A DNA stretch of 64,000 bases. Source: Halochromatium roseum. GTDB taxonomy: Bacteria > Pseudomonadota > Gammaproteobacteria > Chromatiales > Chromatiaceae. Location of the stretch: positions 124,001-188,000 of the forward strand of contig NZ_NHSH01000057.1 in the NCBI RefSeq assembly GCF_016653315.1, given 5' to 3'. A model generated the notes under the pieces. The model was not told where the DNA came from. It did no database searches and saw only the letters and a list, made by a program, of their open reading frames with translations. Every line of letters starts with the position of its first letter. Position 1 is the first letter of the stretch. The position numbers were made by a program, and so were the translations under genes. Positions 28,056 to 37,553 of the stretch are shown here, one piece after another.

Positions 28056-29549
28056 TTGCAAAAAAGGAGTTCAGGGCTTGCCGCCTATGCGTTGTTGTTG
28101 ATTCTGTCGAGTCTTCTCATGGGACTGTACCTCTGGACGTCGTATCAGCGGACCCTGGAGCTTCAGGAGAGCCGCCTGGCCTTCTCCTCGGAACTGATCG
28201 CCGAATGGATTCGCGGCGCCTTTGTCGCCTCGGATTACCTGTTGCGGGACATGGCCGGCCAGATCGACCCCGATGACCTCCGCTATCCCCATCCCGACCC
28301 CCAGGCCCATGCCGATCTGAGCCAACGGCTCGCGCAGCGCTACAAGACCTTTCCCCATGCCATCCTCTATGGCGTCTTCGATCGAGCCTGCGTGGTCACG
28401 CATGGCAACGCCAGGCTCGGTTACGACGCCAGCGAGCGCGAATACTGTCAGCGGCTGCAGGCCGATCCCGAACTCGATAGCCTGGTCACGCGCGGCTATC
28501 GCGCCAACATCGGCCCGGTGAATGTGACCCATGCACGCGCGCTGCGTGCCGAGGACGGGCGCTTTCTCGGTCTGGTCGCCATTGCCCTGGATCTCGAGTT
28601 CTTCAGCCAATGGCTGGCCCGCCTGGGCACGGGTCGCCTCGATTCCCTGGCGATCGTCGACGACCAATACATGCTGCTGGCGCGCTACCCGCCGTTGCCG
28701 CAGGCGATCGGGCAGTTGGTCGACAGTCCGGACTTGATCGACTTCCTCAGCTCCGACGAGCGCTTTCGGGTCGCCTCCGTGCGCTCTCCGCTAGACCAGA
28801 AAACCCGCTACTTCGGCTCGCTGAAGATCGAGGGCACCCCCTATACGATCATCCTGGGCATCGATTGCGCCAACTGGTTGGCGGACTGGTATCGTTTGGC
28901 CTGGCTGGCGGTGTTGGGCTGGACCCTGATCATGGCGTTGGGGTTTATTGCCCTGCGCAACTACCTGCGTTTGCTCAAAGGTCGTAGCGCGTTGCAGCAA
29001 CAGGCGCGCACCGACCCCTTGACCGGGATCGCCAACCGATTCCACTTCACCACGCTGGCGGAACGCGAGATCGCCCGGGCGCGGCGGACTCAGGGCTGGA
29101 TCGCATTGCTGTTGCTCGATGTCGACCGCTTCAAGACCATCAACGATGTCCATGGTCATCTTGTCGGCGATCGCGCCCTCCAGGTCTTTGCCGCCTGCTG
29201 CAGCCGGGTCACACGCGCCGAGGATGTGGTCGGACGCTGGGGCGGTGATGAATTCGTCGTGCTCATCAGCCAAGATCAACCAGCGGCGCTTGGCCTCGCC
29301 GAACGCCTGCTGCAGGAGATCCGGGCGTCCAAGATCCTCAACGACCAGGGCAAGCCTGTGAGCCTGAACGCCAGTATCGGCGTCGCCTGCCTGCGTGCCG
29401 ATCATCCCGTCGACCTGGACGCCTTGCTGCATCAGGCCGATCTGGCCATGCTGGAGGTGAAGCGAAGCGGGCGTGGACGGATTGGGACCCTGGCAGATGC
29501 AGCGGTCTCGAGCAGCGGTGAGCGAGCCAGACCCTCAAGCAGCGGTTAG
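28056..29549 (+). CDS. Membrane diguanylate cyclase (GGDEF) with periplasmic sensor
   Basis: A 497-residue enzyme that makes cyclic di-GMP. The TTG start at 28056 has aggag 7 nt upstream. The first membrane segment (about 9-27) is followed by a periplasmic Cache-like sensor (about 30-280) with YGVFDRACVVTHGN and GIDCANW. A second membrane helix (about 283-303) leads to the GGDEF domain. The active motif GGDEF is intact at 396-400, and the inhibitory I-site RAED is at 387-390, so it should be active and product-inhibited. No EAL domain is present. It ends 110 bp before the efflux operon and may regulate surface traits. Confidence 0.9.
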   Translation: MQKRSSGLAAYALLLILSSLLMGLYLWTSYQRTLELQESRLAFSSELIAEWIRGAFVASDYLLRDMAGQIDPDDLRYPHPDPQAHADLSQRLAQRYKTFPHAILYGVFDRACVVTHGNARLGYDASEREYCQRLQADPELDSLVTRGYRANIGPVNVTHARALRAEDGRFLGLVAIALDLEFFSQWLARLGTGRLDSLAIVDDQYMLLARYPPLPQAIGQLVDSPDLIDFLSSDERFRVASVRSPLDQKTRYFGSLKIEGTPYTIILGIDCANWLADWYRLAWLAVLGWTLIMALGFIALRNYLRLLKGRSALQQQARTDPLTGIANRFHFTTLAEREIARARRTQGWIALLLLDVDRFKTINDVHGHLVGDRALQVFAACCSRVTRAEDVVGRWGGDEFVVLISQDQPAALGLAERLLQEIRASKILNDQGKPVSLNASIGVACLRADHPVDLDALLHQADLAMLEVKRSGRGRIGTLADAAVSSSGERARPSSSG

Positions 29550-29660
29550 CGCGTCAAATCCGGCCCATCCGGCCGGCCAGTTGGCAACCTGCCGATCGCC
29601 GGTGGCCTATCCTTGGCCTCCGATTGAACGGAGTCCGGAGGCTCGCTGGAGTCCTGAGGT

Positions 29661-29876
29661 ATGCTAGACAGCATGAGCCCAGAACTGCCCTTCTATGGTG
29701 CCTACTTTCCTTCTTGGCTGATCAGCGCCACGCTCGGTATCCTCGGTTCGGTGCTGGTGCGCAGCCTCCTGATCCGCTTGGGCGTGGATCAAGGCATGCC
29801 GCTGCGGACGCTGGTGTACATCGCGCTCGCCTGCTCGATCGCCCTTGCCATCTCGGCCAAGGTCTTTGGACGTTAG
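29661..29876 (+). CDS. YtcA-like small membrane protein
   Basis: A 71-residue protein with two hydrophobic segments. FYGAYFPSWLISATLGILGS matches the GAYYPSWF motif of E. coli YtcA, which opens the ytcA-mdtNOP operon. Unlike YtcA it lacks a lipoprotein signal and starts close to the motif. ATG 29661 or ATG 29673 are possible starts. The next gene begins 4 bp after its stop, in the same order as in E. coli, which supports the assignment. Confidence 0.75.
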   Translation: MLDSMSPELPFYGAYFPSWLISATLGILGSVLVRSLLIRLGVDQGMPLRTLVYIALACSIALAISAKVFGR

Positions 29877-29879
29877 CCG

Positions 29880-30947
29880 ATGGCGCGATCGGCCTACGCA
29901 CGCCGCTACACGGTCGTCGGCATCAGCCTCGCGGCGCTGATCCTCATCGGCGCGGTCGCCTCCGGTTGGTGGTTCCTGCAGCGCGCCGCGAACAACCCAC
30001 TCTCCGAGGATGCCGTGCTGAGCGCGAATCGGGTGAACGTCGCCGCCACCATCGCCGGACGGGTGGTGACCATCGCCGTGACCGACAACCAGCGTGTTGC
30101 CGAGGGCGAGCTCCTGTTTGCGCTCGATCCCAAGCCTTACCAGCTGGCCGTGGCGCAGGCCCGGGCCGAGCTGCGCCTTGCCGAGGCGACGCGCGATGCC
30201 CAGCGGCGGACGATCCTGGCCGAGCAGTCGAATGCCGCTGTCGCCACCGAGCAGGTGCGGCGCGCGCGCTCCAACCTTGCGCTCGCCGAGGCGACCCTGG
30301 CCCGGCTCCTACCCCTGGCACCTAAGGGCTACGTCACGGCCCAGCAGGTCGATGACGCGCGCACGGCCCGGGACGATGCGCAGACCAGCCTGGATCAGGC
30401 GCTGCGCCAGGCCGAGGCCGCGGAGGCGCTGGTGACAACGCTCGCTGCCTCGGAGGCACTGGTCGACGCCCGACGCGCGGCCCTGGCGATCGCCGAGCAC
30501 GAACTGACGGCGACCGAGGTGCGCGCGCCGCATGACGGACTGGTGGTCGGCCTGACCGTCTCCACCGGCGAGATCGTCGCGCCCGGTCAGTCGCTGTTCA
30601 CGCTGATCGACAGCGAGCACTGGTATGCCTCGGCCACCTTCCCCGAGACCGAGCTGTCGCGCATCGCGATCGGTGATTGCGCAAGCGTCTACGTGCTGGC
30701 CGATCGCTCGCGTCCGGTCGCCGGCCGGGTCGACAGCATCGGCTGGGGCGTCATCTCCGAGGATCTGGTCAACCTACCGCGCGGTGTGCCCTATGTGCCG
30801 AAGTCGCTCAACTGGGTGCGCATCATCCAGCGCTTTCCGGTGCGGATCAGGCTCGACCATCCACCCGCGCCGCTGATGCGCGTGGGCGCATCCGCGGTTG
30901 CGGTGGTGCGGCATGGTGAAGACTGTGACCCTGGCGCCGCTGAGTGA
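29880..30947 (+). CDS. Efflux periplasmic adaptor (HlyD/MdtN-like)
   Basis: A 355-residue membrane-fusion protein. One N-terminal membrane helix (about 15-36) is followed by a lipoyl-like half motif (VNVAATIAGRVVTIAVTDNQRVAEGELLFALDP), a long alpha-helical hairpin (about 75-190), the second lipoyl half (VRAPHDGLVVGLTVSTGEIVAPGQ) and a C-terminal barrel. It bridges the FUSC transporter and the outer-membrane channel. It lies second in a ytcA-mdtN-mdtO-mdtP order and overlaps the next gene by 35 bp. Confidence 0.9.
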   Translation: MARSAYARRYTVVGISLAALILIGAVASGWWFLQRAANNPLSEDAVLSANRVNVAATIAGRVVTIAVTDNQRVAEGELLFALDPKPYQLAVAQARAELRLAEATRDAQRRTILAEQSNAAVATEQVRRARSNLALAEATLARLLPLAPKGYVTAQQVDDARTARDDAQTSLDQALRQAEAAEALVTTLAASEALVDARRAALAIAEHELTATEVRAPHDGLVVGLTVSTGEIVAPGQSLFTLIDSEHWYASATFPETELSRIAIGDCASVYVLADRSRPVAGRVDSIGWGVISEDLVNLPRGVPYVPKSLNWVRIIQRFPVRIRLDHPPAPLMRVGASAVAVVRHGEDCDPGAAE

Positions 30948-33282
30948 TCCGCCCGTGGTGTCACTGGCAGCCCAATCGGCACCCACAACGGCATCGCAGT
31001 CGGCCTCTTCGTCGGGCCCCTCGTCGGCACCAACGGCGGCTCCCAGGTCGGCACAACCATCAGTCCTCTCGCCCGCGCCGTCGCGCTGGCACCAGGTGCT
31101 GGAGGACCTGCAACCCTTCTCCGGTCGCGCCGGCCTGACCTGGCGCATCGCGCTGCTTTGCGCGCTGGTGACCGGCGCGGCGATGCTGTTCGAGATCCCT
31201 GAGGCGGCGATCAGCTGCTACTTGATCATCTTCTTGATGAAGCCCGACGCGGTGGCGAACATCGGCACCGGCATCGGCTTCCTGCTGCTGTTGCCGGGGT
31301 TGATCGCGCTGCTGGCCTGGATCATCAACCTGACCCAGGGGTCGACGTTGCACATCATGTTGGCGATCGTCATCAGCTCCGGCCTGTTGCTCTACCTCGG
31401 CGCGGCAACGCAGCTCGGCGAGCAAGGCAGCGTGATGGCGTTGATCATCGCCTTCGTGCTGACGCTGATCGTCAAGGCGCCCTTTGGTGATGCCGCCAGC
31501 TTCGCCTTGCGTGAGGCCTGGGCCATGGCCGCACTGCCGATGCTCTTGATGATCGGCTTCAATCTCCTGCTCGGCTTCTCGCCGGTGAGGCTGTTGCGCG
31601 ATCAGCTCCGCGCGCGGCTTGCCGCCGCCGCGGAGGCGCTGGAGACAGGTGATCGCGCGGAGTTGCGCGAATTGCTGCGCGAAGGCAACGCGCCCTTCGA
31701 ACCGCAGGTGCTGGCGACCCGGCTGTTGCGGCTGGTGCCGCGCGCGGACGCCCGGCAAATCGCCGCCGATCTGCGCGCCGGCTATGCGCTGATGCTCGCG
31801 GTCTCGGCACTTCCGGATGCGCTCGACCCGGCTCGCCGCGCCCGGCTCGCAGAGCAGATCCGCGCCGCCCATGCCGCGCTCGGTCAGGGCAAGGCGCCGG
31901 CGCCAGTGTCGGCTCAGGCGCCAGCTCCAGTGTCGGCTCCGGCTCCGGCTCCGGCGCGATCGCCGCCCCGTACTCGCCTCATCGCCCAAGGGCCGCTCGA
32001 AGACGCGGATGCCCGCGCGGATAAGGCAGACGTCGATCCCACCGAGGGGGTAGCTTGGGATGAGCCCGCCGAGGGTGCAGCCCGGGCTGATTCCGCCGAG
32101 GCTGCAACCTGGGCTGATCCGGGCGAGGCTGCAACCTGGGCTGATCCCGCCGAGCGCGCGGCCTGGGATGCCCTCAATGTGCTTGCCGGCGCGCCCGAGG
32201 CCGAGGTCGTGCCGGCACCCAAGACGCCCTTCGTCGCCCCGGATGCGCTGAGCAATCCCGCCTACATCCGCTTTGCGCTTAAGACCACGGCGGCCGCGGT
32301 CATCTGCTTTCTCATCTATACGGCGATTGACTGGCAGGGCATCCATACGGCGATGGTCACCTGTTATGTCGCCGCGCTCGGCACCACCGGAGAGACGGTG
32401 CACAAGCTGGCGTTGCGCATCATCGGCTGCCTGATCGGAGCGGCGATCGGGGTCGCGGCGATCTTTTGGGTCATTCCCCATATCGACGGCATCGGCGCAC
32501 TGATGGCCTTGGTATTCTTCGGCTGCCTGGTCGGCGCCTGGGTTTCGACCGGCCCCGAGCGCCTCTCCTACGCCGGCGTCCAGGTTGCGTTGGCGTTCTT
32601 GCTGACGGTGCTACAAGGTTTCGGGCCGAGTGTCAGTCTGGACACGGCGCAAGGCCGCATTGTTGGCATCCTGCTCGGCAATCTCGTGGTCTACCTGATC
32701 TTTACGCGCCTCTGGCCGGCGCCCATCGTCGGCGAGGCCCGTGCCTTGTTCGCGCGCGCCCTCTCGGGGCTGGCCGGGATGGCGCGGCTGGCACCCGCCA
32801 GGCGACTCAACGCCGTGAGCAGCGCCGCCGCGATCGAAGCGCTGGTCGGCAAGGGCGAGGAGGTGCTGCGTCTGCTGCCCTTCGAGCCCCGCGCGCTCAG
32901 GCCGACGCCCGCGAGCGAGGCAGCGCTGCATGGCGCGGTCGCCGAGATCGAGGCGCTCAATCGCGCGATCTGGCTGAGCCCTGACCCAGACCTCAGGCAA
33001 ACCGCCGAGCAGCTCGATTACCTTGCCGAACGCTTTGACGGAGCCGCGGAAGCATCCGCGCTTGACGCCGACCACGCCGGCTCTGGCTTCGGCTCGGGCG
33101 CTGGCTCCAGCCCCGGTCCCGACGCTGGCTCCAGCCTAAGCTCCAGCCCTAACCGCGGCGCCGACTGCAGCCTGAACCTCAGTCCGGGTGCTGCGTCGTC
33201 TCCGACGCTGCATACCGATTTAGCGCCCTTCGTCGGCCCCTTTAGTCGCCAGCTCAACCAGCTCCAGAGGGCTGCGGGATGA
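30913..33282 (+). CDS. FUSC-family aromatic/xenobiotic exporter (MdtO-like)
   Basis: A 789-residue inner-membrane transporter. There is a first membrane block at about 75-225 (LLCALVTGAAMLFEIPEAAISCYLIIFLMKPD) and a second at about 455-600 (RFALKTTAAAVICFLIYTAIDWQGIHTAMVTCYV, then FGCLVGAWVSTGPERLSYAGVQVALAFLLTVLQG), each with the FUSC pattern. The cytoplasmic linker and the C-terminal tail (after about 720) are Ala/Pro/Ser-rich, and the linker has 9-residue repeats. The ATG at 30913 is inside mdtN; a TTG at 30898 is alternative. Relatives export aromatic acids or dyes. Confidence 0.88.
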   Translation: MVKTVTLAPLSDPPVVSLAAQSAPTTASQSASSSGPSSAPTAAPRSAQPSVLSPAPSRWHQVLEDLQPFSGRAGLTWRIALLCALVTGAAMLFEIPEAAISCYLIIFLMKPDAVANIGTGIGFLLLLPGLIALLAWIINLTQGSTLHIMLAIVISSGLLLYLGAATQLGEQGSVMALIIAFVLTLIVKAPFGDAASFALREAWAMAALPMLLMIGFNLLLGFSPVRLLRDQLRARLAAAAEALETGDRAELRELLREGNAPFEPQVLATRLLRLVPRADARQIAADLRAGYALMLAVSALPDALDPARRARLAEQIRAAHAALGQGKAPAPVSAQAPAPVSAPAPAPARSPPRTRLIAQGPLEDADARADKADVDPTEGVAWDEPAEGAARADSAEAATWADPGEAATWADPAERAAWDALNVLAGAPEAEVVPAPKTPFVAPDALSNPAYIRFALKTTAAAVICFLIYTAIDWQGIHTAMVTCYVAALGTTGETVHKLALRIIGCLIGAAIGVAAIFWVIPHIDGIGALMALVFFGCLVGAWVSTGPERLSYAGVQVALAFLLTVLQGFGPSVSLDTAQGRIVGILLGNLVVYLIFTRLWPAPIVGEARALFARALSGLAGMARLAPARRLNAVSSAAAIEALVGKGEEVLRLLPFEPRALRPTPASEAALHGAVAEIEALNRAIWLSPDPDLRQTAEQLDYLAERFDGAAEASALDADHAGSGFGSGAGSSPGPDAGSSLSSSPNRGADCSLNLSPGAASSPTLHTDLAPFVGPFSRQLNQLQRAAG
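32044..32151 (+). repeat. Four 27-bp tandem repeats in the FUSC linker
   Basis: Four adjacent 27-bp units with consensus gaggctgcaacctgggctga plus seven further bases encode 9-residue blocks of the kind EAATWADPA. The last two units differ only at their 3' end, indicating recent expansion. They lie in the cytoplasmic linker between the two membrane blocks. Confidence 0.88.
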
Positions 33283-34919
33283 CGAACCGCCATGCTTGGT
33301 TGCCCCGCGCTGGCGTCTTATTGCGCGCTGGCGCTTCATTACAGGCTTTCACCTCAATGCTCGCCAGCGCCTCGGTGCGCGCCGGCGCATCAGTGCTCAC
33401 TTCCGCCATGGCTTTGGCGGTCGTCCTCGTTCTGGTGCTAATGCTGGCCGGCTGCGCCTCCAACGCGGTGAACATGACCTCCCCTTCGCTCGACCAGCCC
33501 TGGACGCCTCGGGGCGACGAGGAAACCGGCCTGTGGAGTCGCGCACGCGCGCACCCGCCAACGCCAGAGGACGGGACGGCACACTTCAGCATCCCCGCGG
33601 ATTCAGCACGCGCGCAGCTCCCGCTGACCAAGGGTGTCGATCCGGACCGCACCTATCGGCTGCCTGAGCTGATCGATCTCGCACAACGGACCAACCCGGC
33701 GACTCGCGTCGCCTGGCAGCAGGCACGGCAGGCGGCGCTGGCGGTCGGCATGGTGGAGGCGACCTATCTGCCGGTGATCAGCGCGACGGTGATTGGCGGC
33801 TATCAGGAACTGACAACACCGCTGCCGGACCTGCTGGGCGAACCCCTCAGTGTCGACAGCACCGAGCAGGGTACGGCGCAGATGCTCGCGCTACAGTGGC
33901 TGCTGTTCGACTTCGGCCAGCGCCAGGCGCTCGCGACAGCGGCCAAGCATCATGCGATCGCGGCCAACATTCTGTTCAACGGCCGGCATCAACAGCTGAT
34001 CTTCGAGGTGTCGCAGGCCTATTACCGCTACGGCGCCGCGATCCAGCGACGCGGCTTTGCCGAAACGGCATTACGCAACGCCGAAGCGATCCTTGCCGCC
34101 GTCGAAGCGCGCGAAACCCAGGGGCTCGCCACCAGCGTGGAGTCGGCGCAGGCACGCCAAGCCGTGGCGCAGGCCGAACTCCGTCGGGTCCAAGCCGAGG
34201 GGGAGGAACGCGATGCCTATCAGACCCTACTCGCCGCCGTGGGCGTGAATGCCGCGTTGCAGGTCGATGCGCTCAGCGCGGCGAGCCGGCCGCTTCCGCA
34301 GCCGGCCTCCGCCCCGCTCGAGGCGATGATTCGACAGGCGCTTTCGCGACGGCCTGACGTTGCCGCAAGCTACGCCGCGCTGCAGGCCAGCCAGGCCGAG
34401 GTGCAAGCCGCGCAGGCCGGTTATCTGCCCAAGCTCTATGCGGGTGGCAATCTTGCTTCAGGCACGGGGGATTTCGATCTGTCGGGTCTGCCCGCCATCG
34501 GTCAGCAGGGCTCGGGCAATGGTCTGCTGCTCGGGGTCACGGTGCCACTCTACGATGCCGGTCTGCGACAGGCTCAGGTCAGAGAGGCCGAGTCCCAAGC
34601 CGAGATCGCCGCTGATACATTGCAACGAGTGCAGACCGCCGCGGTGACCGAAATCGTTGGCGCCCGCAATGCGCTGCGCACCGCGCTCGAATCGCACCGC
34701 GCCGCCAGCGCCCTGGTCGAGGCCGCCGCGACCACCTACGATGCCGCCTTAGCGGCCTATCGCAATGGCGTCGGCACCCTCGATGCCGCGACCGAAGCCG
34801 ACACCGCGCTGCTCGACGCCCGCCAGGCACAAGCAGAGGCGCATGCCGCCACGCTGATCGGCGCGGTGAACCTCGCCTTTGTCGTTGGCTCGCTGACCTC
34901 GCGGGACAGCTTGCCCTGA
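33279..34919 (+). CDS. Outer-membrane efflux lipoprotein (MdtP/TolC-like)
   Basis: A 546-residue OEP-family channel. A lipobox LAGC at about residues 56-59 follows a hydrophobic stretch ([11 protein letters not shown]), so the mature protein is a lipoprotein. A start at a later ATG near 33408 would give a more ordinary signal length than the 60-residue prepiece. Two OEP repeats follow: [21 protein letters not shown] and the later half beginning [34 protein letters not shown]. The start overlaps the FUSC stop by ATGA. It completes the three-part pump. Confidence 0.9.
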   Translation: MTNRHAWLPRAGVLLRAGASLQAFTSMLASASVRAGASVLTSAMALAVVLVLVLMLAGCASNAVNMTSPSLDQPWTPRGDEETGLWSRARAHPPTPEDGTAHFSIPADSARAQLPLTKGVDPDRTYRLPELIDLAQRTNPATRVAWQQARQAALAVGMVEATYLPVISATVIGGYQELTTPLPDLLGEPLSVDSTEQGTAQMLALQWLLFDFGQRQALATAAKHHAIAANILFNGRHQQLIFEVSQAYYRYGAAIQRRGFAETALRNAEAILAAVEARETQGLATSVESAQARQAVAQAELRRVQAEGEERDAYQTLLAAVGVNAALQVDALSAASRPLPQPASAPLEAMIRQALSRRPDVAASYAALQASQAEVQAAQAGYLPKLYAGGNLASGTGDFDLSGLPAIGQQGSGNGLLLGVTVPLYDAGLRQAQVREAESQAEIAADTLQRVQTAAVTEIVGARNALRTALESHRAASALVEAAATTYDAALAAYRNGVGTLDAATEADTALLDARQAQAEAHAATLIGAVNLAFVVGSLTSRDSLP

Positions 34920-34954
34920 TGTGCCCACAAACCAACCAGGAGAACCAAGATCCG

Positions 34955-36337
34955 ATGTCTCACGCGCAACAAAACAACGACGACGAGACCTATGCCTCCA
35001 GCGATCTGGCCACTGGCCTGCCAAAGTCGGCCTTTCCCGATCAGGAGCGCGATCCGCGACACATCTTTGCGGCCGTCCGCGATGAGCTGATGCTCGACGG
35101 CAACGCGCGGCAAAACCTGGCGACCTTCTGCCAGACCTGGGAAGAGCCCGAAATCCATCAGCTGATGGAGGCCTGCATCGACAAGAACATGGTCGACAAG
35201 GATGAATATCCGCAGACCGCCGAGATCGAATCACGCTGCGTGCGGATGTTGGCCGATCTCTGGCATGCGCCGACCAGCGACTCGGCGGTTGGCTGCTCGA
35301 CCACCGGCTCCAGCGAGGCCGCCATGTTGGGCGGGCTGGCGATGAAGCGCCGTTGGGAGGCCTGTCGCCAGGCCGAGGGCAAGCCCACCGACAAGCCCAA
35401 TCTGATCACCGGGCCGGTACAGATCTGCTGGCACAAGTTCACCCGCTACTGGGATATTGAGCACCGCGAGATCCCGATGGAACAGGGTCGGCTGCTGATG
35501 ACGCCCGAGGAGGTGCTGAGCCGCTGCGACGAGAACACCATCGGCGTGGTGCCGACACTGGGCGTGACCTTTACCGGCGAATACGAACCGGTGCGGCAGA
35601 TCAGCGACGCGCTCGACCAACTGCAGTCCGACACCGGTCTCGACATCCCGATCCATGTCGACGGCGCTAGCGGCGGCTTCCTCGCCCCGTTCTGCGCGCC
35701 TGACTTGGAATGGGACTTCCGCCTACCAAGGGTGCGCTCGATCAACGCCTCGGGCCATAAGTTCGGCCTCGCCCCACTGGGCGTGGGCTGGGTGCTGTGG
35801 CGCGAAGAGCAAGACCTGCCCGAGAGCATGGTGTTCTGGGTCAATTATCTCGGCGGCAACATGCGCGACATCGCGCTGAATTTTTCCCGGCCTGGCGGGC
35901 AGATCGTCTGCCAGTGCTACAATTTCCTCCGCCTTGGCCGCGAGGGCTACCGCAAGGTCCACACCGCCTGCTATCGCAGCGCCGAGTATCTGGCCAACGA
36001 GATCGCCAAGATCGGGCCGTTCGAGATCGTCTTCAGCGGCGACATGGCACGCGGCATCCCAGCGGTTTCATGGAAGCTCAAGGACGGCACCGATCCGGGC
36101 TTCACGCTGTTCGATCTTGCCGATCGGCTCCGCGTGCGCGGCTGGCAGGTGCCCGCCTACACCTTGCCGGCGAATTGCCAGGATCAAGCGATCCAGCGGA
36201 TCTTGGTCCGCAACGGCGTCAGCCAAGACCTCTGCGCGCTTCTCATCGAGCACATGCAGGCGGCCTTGGCTCATCTTGAAGCGCATCCGGTTCAGGAGCC
36301 GCTGACCAGCCAGGAGGCATCCGGTTTCCATCATTGA
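34955..36337 (+). CDS. gadB: Glutamate decarboxylase
   Basis: A 460-residue PLP enzyme that converts glutamate to GABA and consumes a cytoplasmic proton. It is close to E. coli GadA/B through its length: [70 protein letters not shown], and the PLP lysine in [17 protein letters not shown]. The C-terminus lacks the E. coli His-Thr tail, ending ASGFHH. Start ATG 34955 has an aggag site; an ATG at 34919 overlaps the efflux stop. It lies 35 bp after mdtP, so co-transcription with the pump is likely. No GadC antiporter gene is nearby. Confidence 0.93.
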   Translation: MSHAQQNNDDETYASSDLATGLPKSAFPDQERDPRHIFAAVRDELMLDGNARQNLATFCQTWEEPEIHQLMEACIDKNMVDKDEYPQTAEIESRCVRMLADLWHAPTSDSAVGCSTTGSSEAAMLGGLAMKRRWEACRQAEGKPTDKPNLITGPVQICWHKFTRYWDIEHREIPMEQGRLLMTPEEVLSRCDENTIGVVPTLGVTFTGEYEPVRQISDALDQLQSDTGLDIPIHVDGASGGFLAPFCAPDLEWDFRLPRVRSINASGHKFGLAPLGVGWVLWREEQDLPESMVFWVNYLGGNMRDIALNFSRPGGQIVCQCYNFLRLGREGYRKVHTACYRSAEYLANEIAKIGPFEIVFSGDMARGIPAVSWKLKDGTDPGFTLFDLADRLRVRGWQVPAYTLPANCQDQAIQRILVRNGVSQDLCALLIEHMQAALAHLEAHPVQEPLTSQEASGFHH

Positions 36338-36441
36338 ACTCGAAACGCCCGGGGCTGATCGAGACTTGTCAATGCGAGCCTCGGCTCGTCGTCGCACAAT
36401 TCCGACTGAACTGATCGGAAAAGCAACGAGGAGACGCGATC

Positions 36442-36627
36442 ATGCCCCAACAACGACGACACGACATGGGTACCGGCGGTGCTTGCTTCTGTCCGAAGTG
36501 TGCGTATCGCGCCGCGCATCAACGCGGGGTGCCCTGCCAAGACGAGCGCTGCCCGCAGTGCGGTGCCAAGCTGATTCGCGAGGGCTCTCATCACGATGCG
36601 CTGCTGCAACAGAAACGTCAGGGCTAG
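36442..36627 (+). CDS. Small zinc-ribbon protein
   Basis: A 61-residue protein with two metal-binding knuckles: CFCPKCAYRAAHQRGVPC and CPQCGAKLIREG. The Cys/His spacing suits one bound zinc. The ATG at 36442 follows an aacgagga site. It sits 12 bp ahead of the DUF89 gene and is probably co-transcribed, so it may be a partner or a metal-binding helper. I do not know a characterised homologue. Confidence 0.75.
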   Translation: MPQQRRHDMGTGGACFCPKCAYRAAHQRGVPCQDERCPQCGAKLIREGSHHDALLQQKRQG

Positions 36628-36639
36628 GGCTCGCTTGCG

Positions 36640-37512
36640 ATGAGGATCTATCTCGACTGCTGGCCCTGCTTCCTGCGTCAGGCACTGAGCGCGGTGCGCC
36701 GGGCCGGCGCTCCGCCCGCACTGCAACGCGCAATCCTGGAAGAGACCATGACCGAGCTAGGGGCGGTCTCGGAAGCGGCGACACCACCAGAGATGGGCAA
36801 CCAGATTCATCGGCTGGTGCGCGAGCGCACCCAGGTGGCAGACCCCTACCGCGAGAGCAAACAAGAAGCCACCGCCAGCGCCCTCGCCTTGCTGCCGATG
36901 CTCAGGGAGCGGGTGGCGACTGCGACCGACCCGCTCGCAACCGCGGTGCGCATCGCGATCGCTGGCAATATCATCGACTACGGCGTTGCCGAGAGCTTCG
37001 ACCTGGAAGCCACCGTCGAGCGCGTGCTGCGGGTAACACCAGCGATCGATGATCTAGCGCTGTTGCGCCAGACCTTGCAGCAGGTCGATCGGGTGCTCTA
37101 TCTGGCCGACAATGCCGGTGAGACGGTCTTCGATCGTGTTCTGATCGAGACCCTGTCGGTGCCGGTGGACTATGTCGTCAAGGCCGGTCCCGTGCTCAAC
37201 GATGCCACCCGCGAGGAGGCGATCGAGGCCGGTCTCGATCAGGTCGCTGCGCTCAGTGACACCGGCTGCGACGCGATGGGCACCCCGCTCGGCCTTTGCT
37301 CGAGTGCCTTTCATGAGCGCTTCGAGCGTGCTGGCTTGATCATTGCCAAGGGCCAGGCGAACTACGAGACGCTCAGCAACGTCGATGCGCCCATTTGCTT
37401 CCTGCTGCAGGCCAAGTGTTCCGTGATCGCCGAGGATATTGGCGTCGCCCCCGGCAGTGTCATCATCCAGGCGAGCGATGCCTTGAGCACCGCGGTCTCG
37501 ACCACTAGCTAA
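36640..37512 (+). CDS. DUF89 / ARMT1-like metal-dependent phosphatase
   Basis: A 290-residue protein of the DUF89 family. The N-terminus MRIYLDCWPCFLRQAL carries the conserved CxxC, and the core motif VLYLADNAGETVFDRVLIE carries the Asn/Asp metal ligands. The later conserved motif LIIAKGQANYETLS is also present. Characterised relatives are metal-dependent phosphatases acting on damaged or reactive phosphometabolites. The substrate here is unknown. It follows a zinc-ribbon gene by 12 bp. Confidence 0.85.
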   Translation: MRIYLDCWPCFLRQALSAVRRAGAPPALQRAILEETMTELGAVSEAATPPEMGNQIHRLVRERTQVADPYRESKQEATASALALLPMLRERVATATDPLATAVRIAIAGNIIDYGVAESFDLEATVERVLRVTPAIDDLALLRQTLQQVDRVLYLADNAGETVFDRVLIETLSVPVDYVVKAGPVLNDATREEAIEAGLDQVAALSDTGCDAMGTPLGLCSSAFHERFERAGLIIAKGQANYETLSNVDAPICFLLQAKCSVIAEDIGVAPGSVIIQASDALSTAVSTTS

Positions 37513-37553
37513 TGCCACTAGCTAATCCTGGATAACGAAGCGCTGGTTTCATA

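Noticed and set aside
29624-30325. 233-residue + frame overlapping ytcA and mdtN
   Set aside because: Arg/Ala/Gly-rich out-of-frame translation of two recognised genes.
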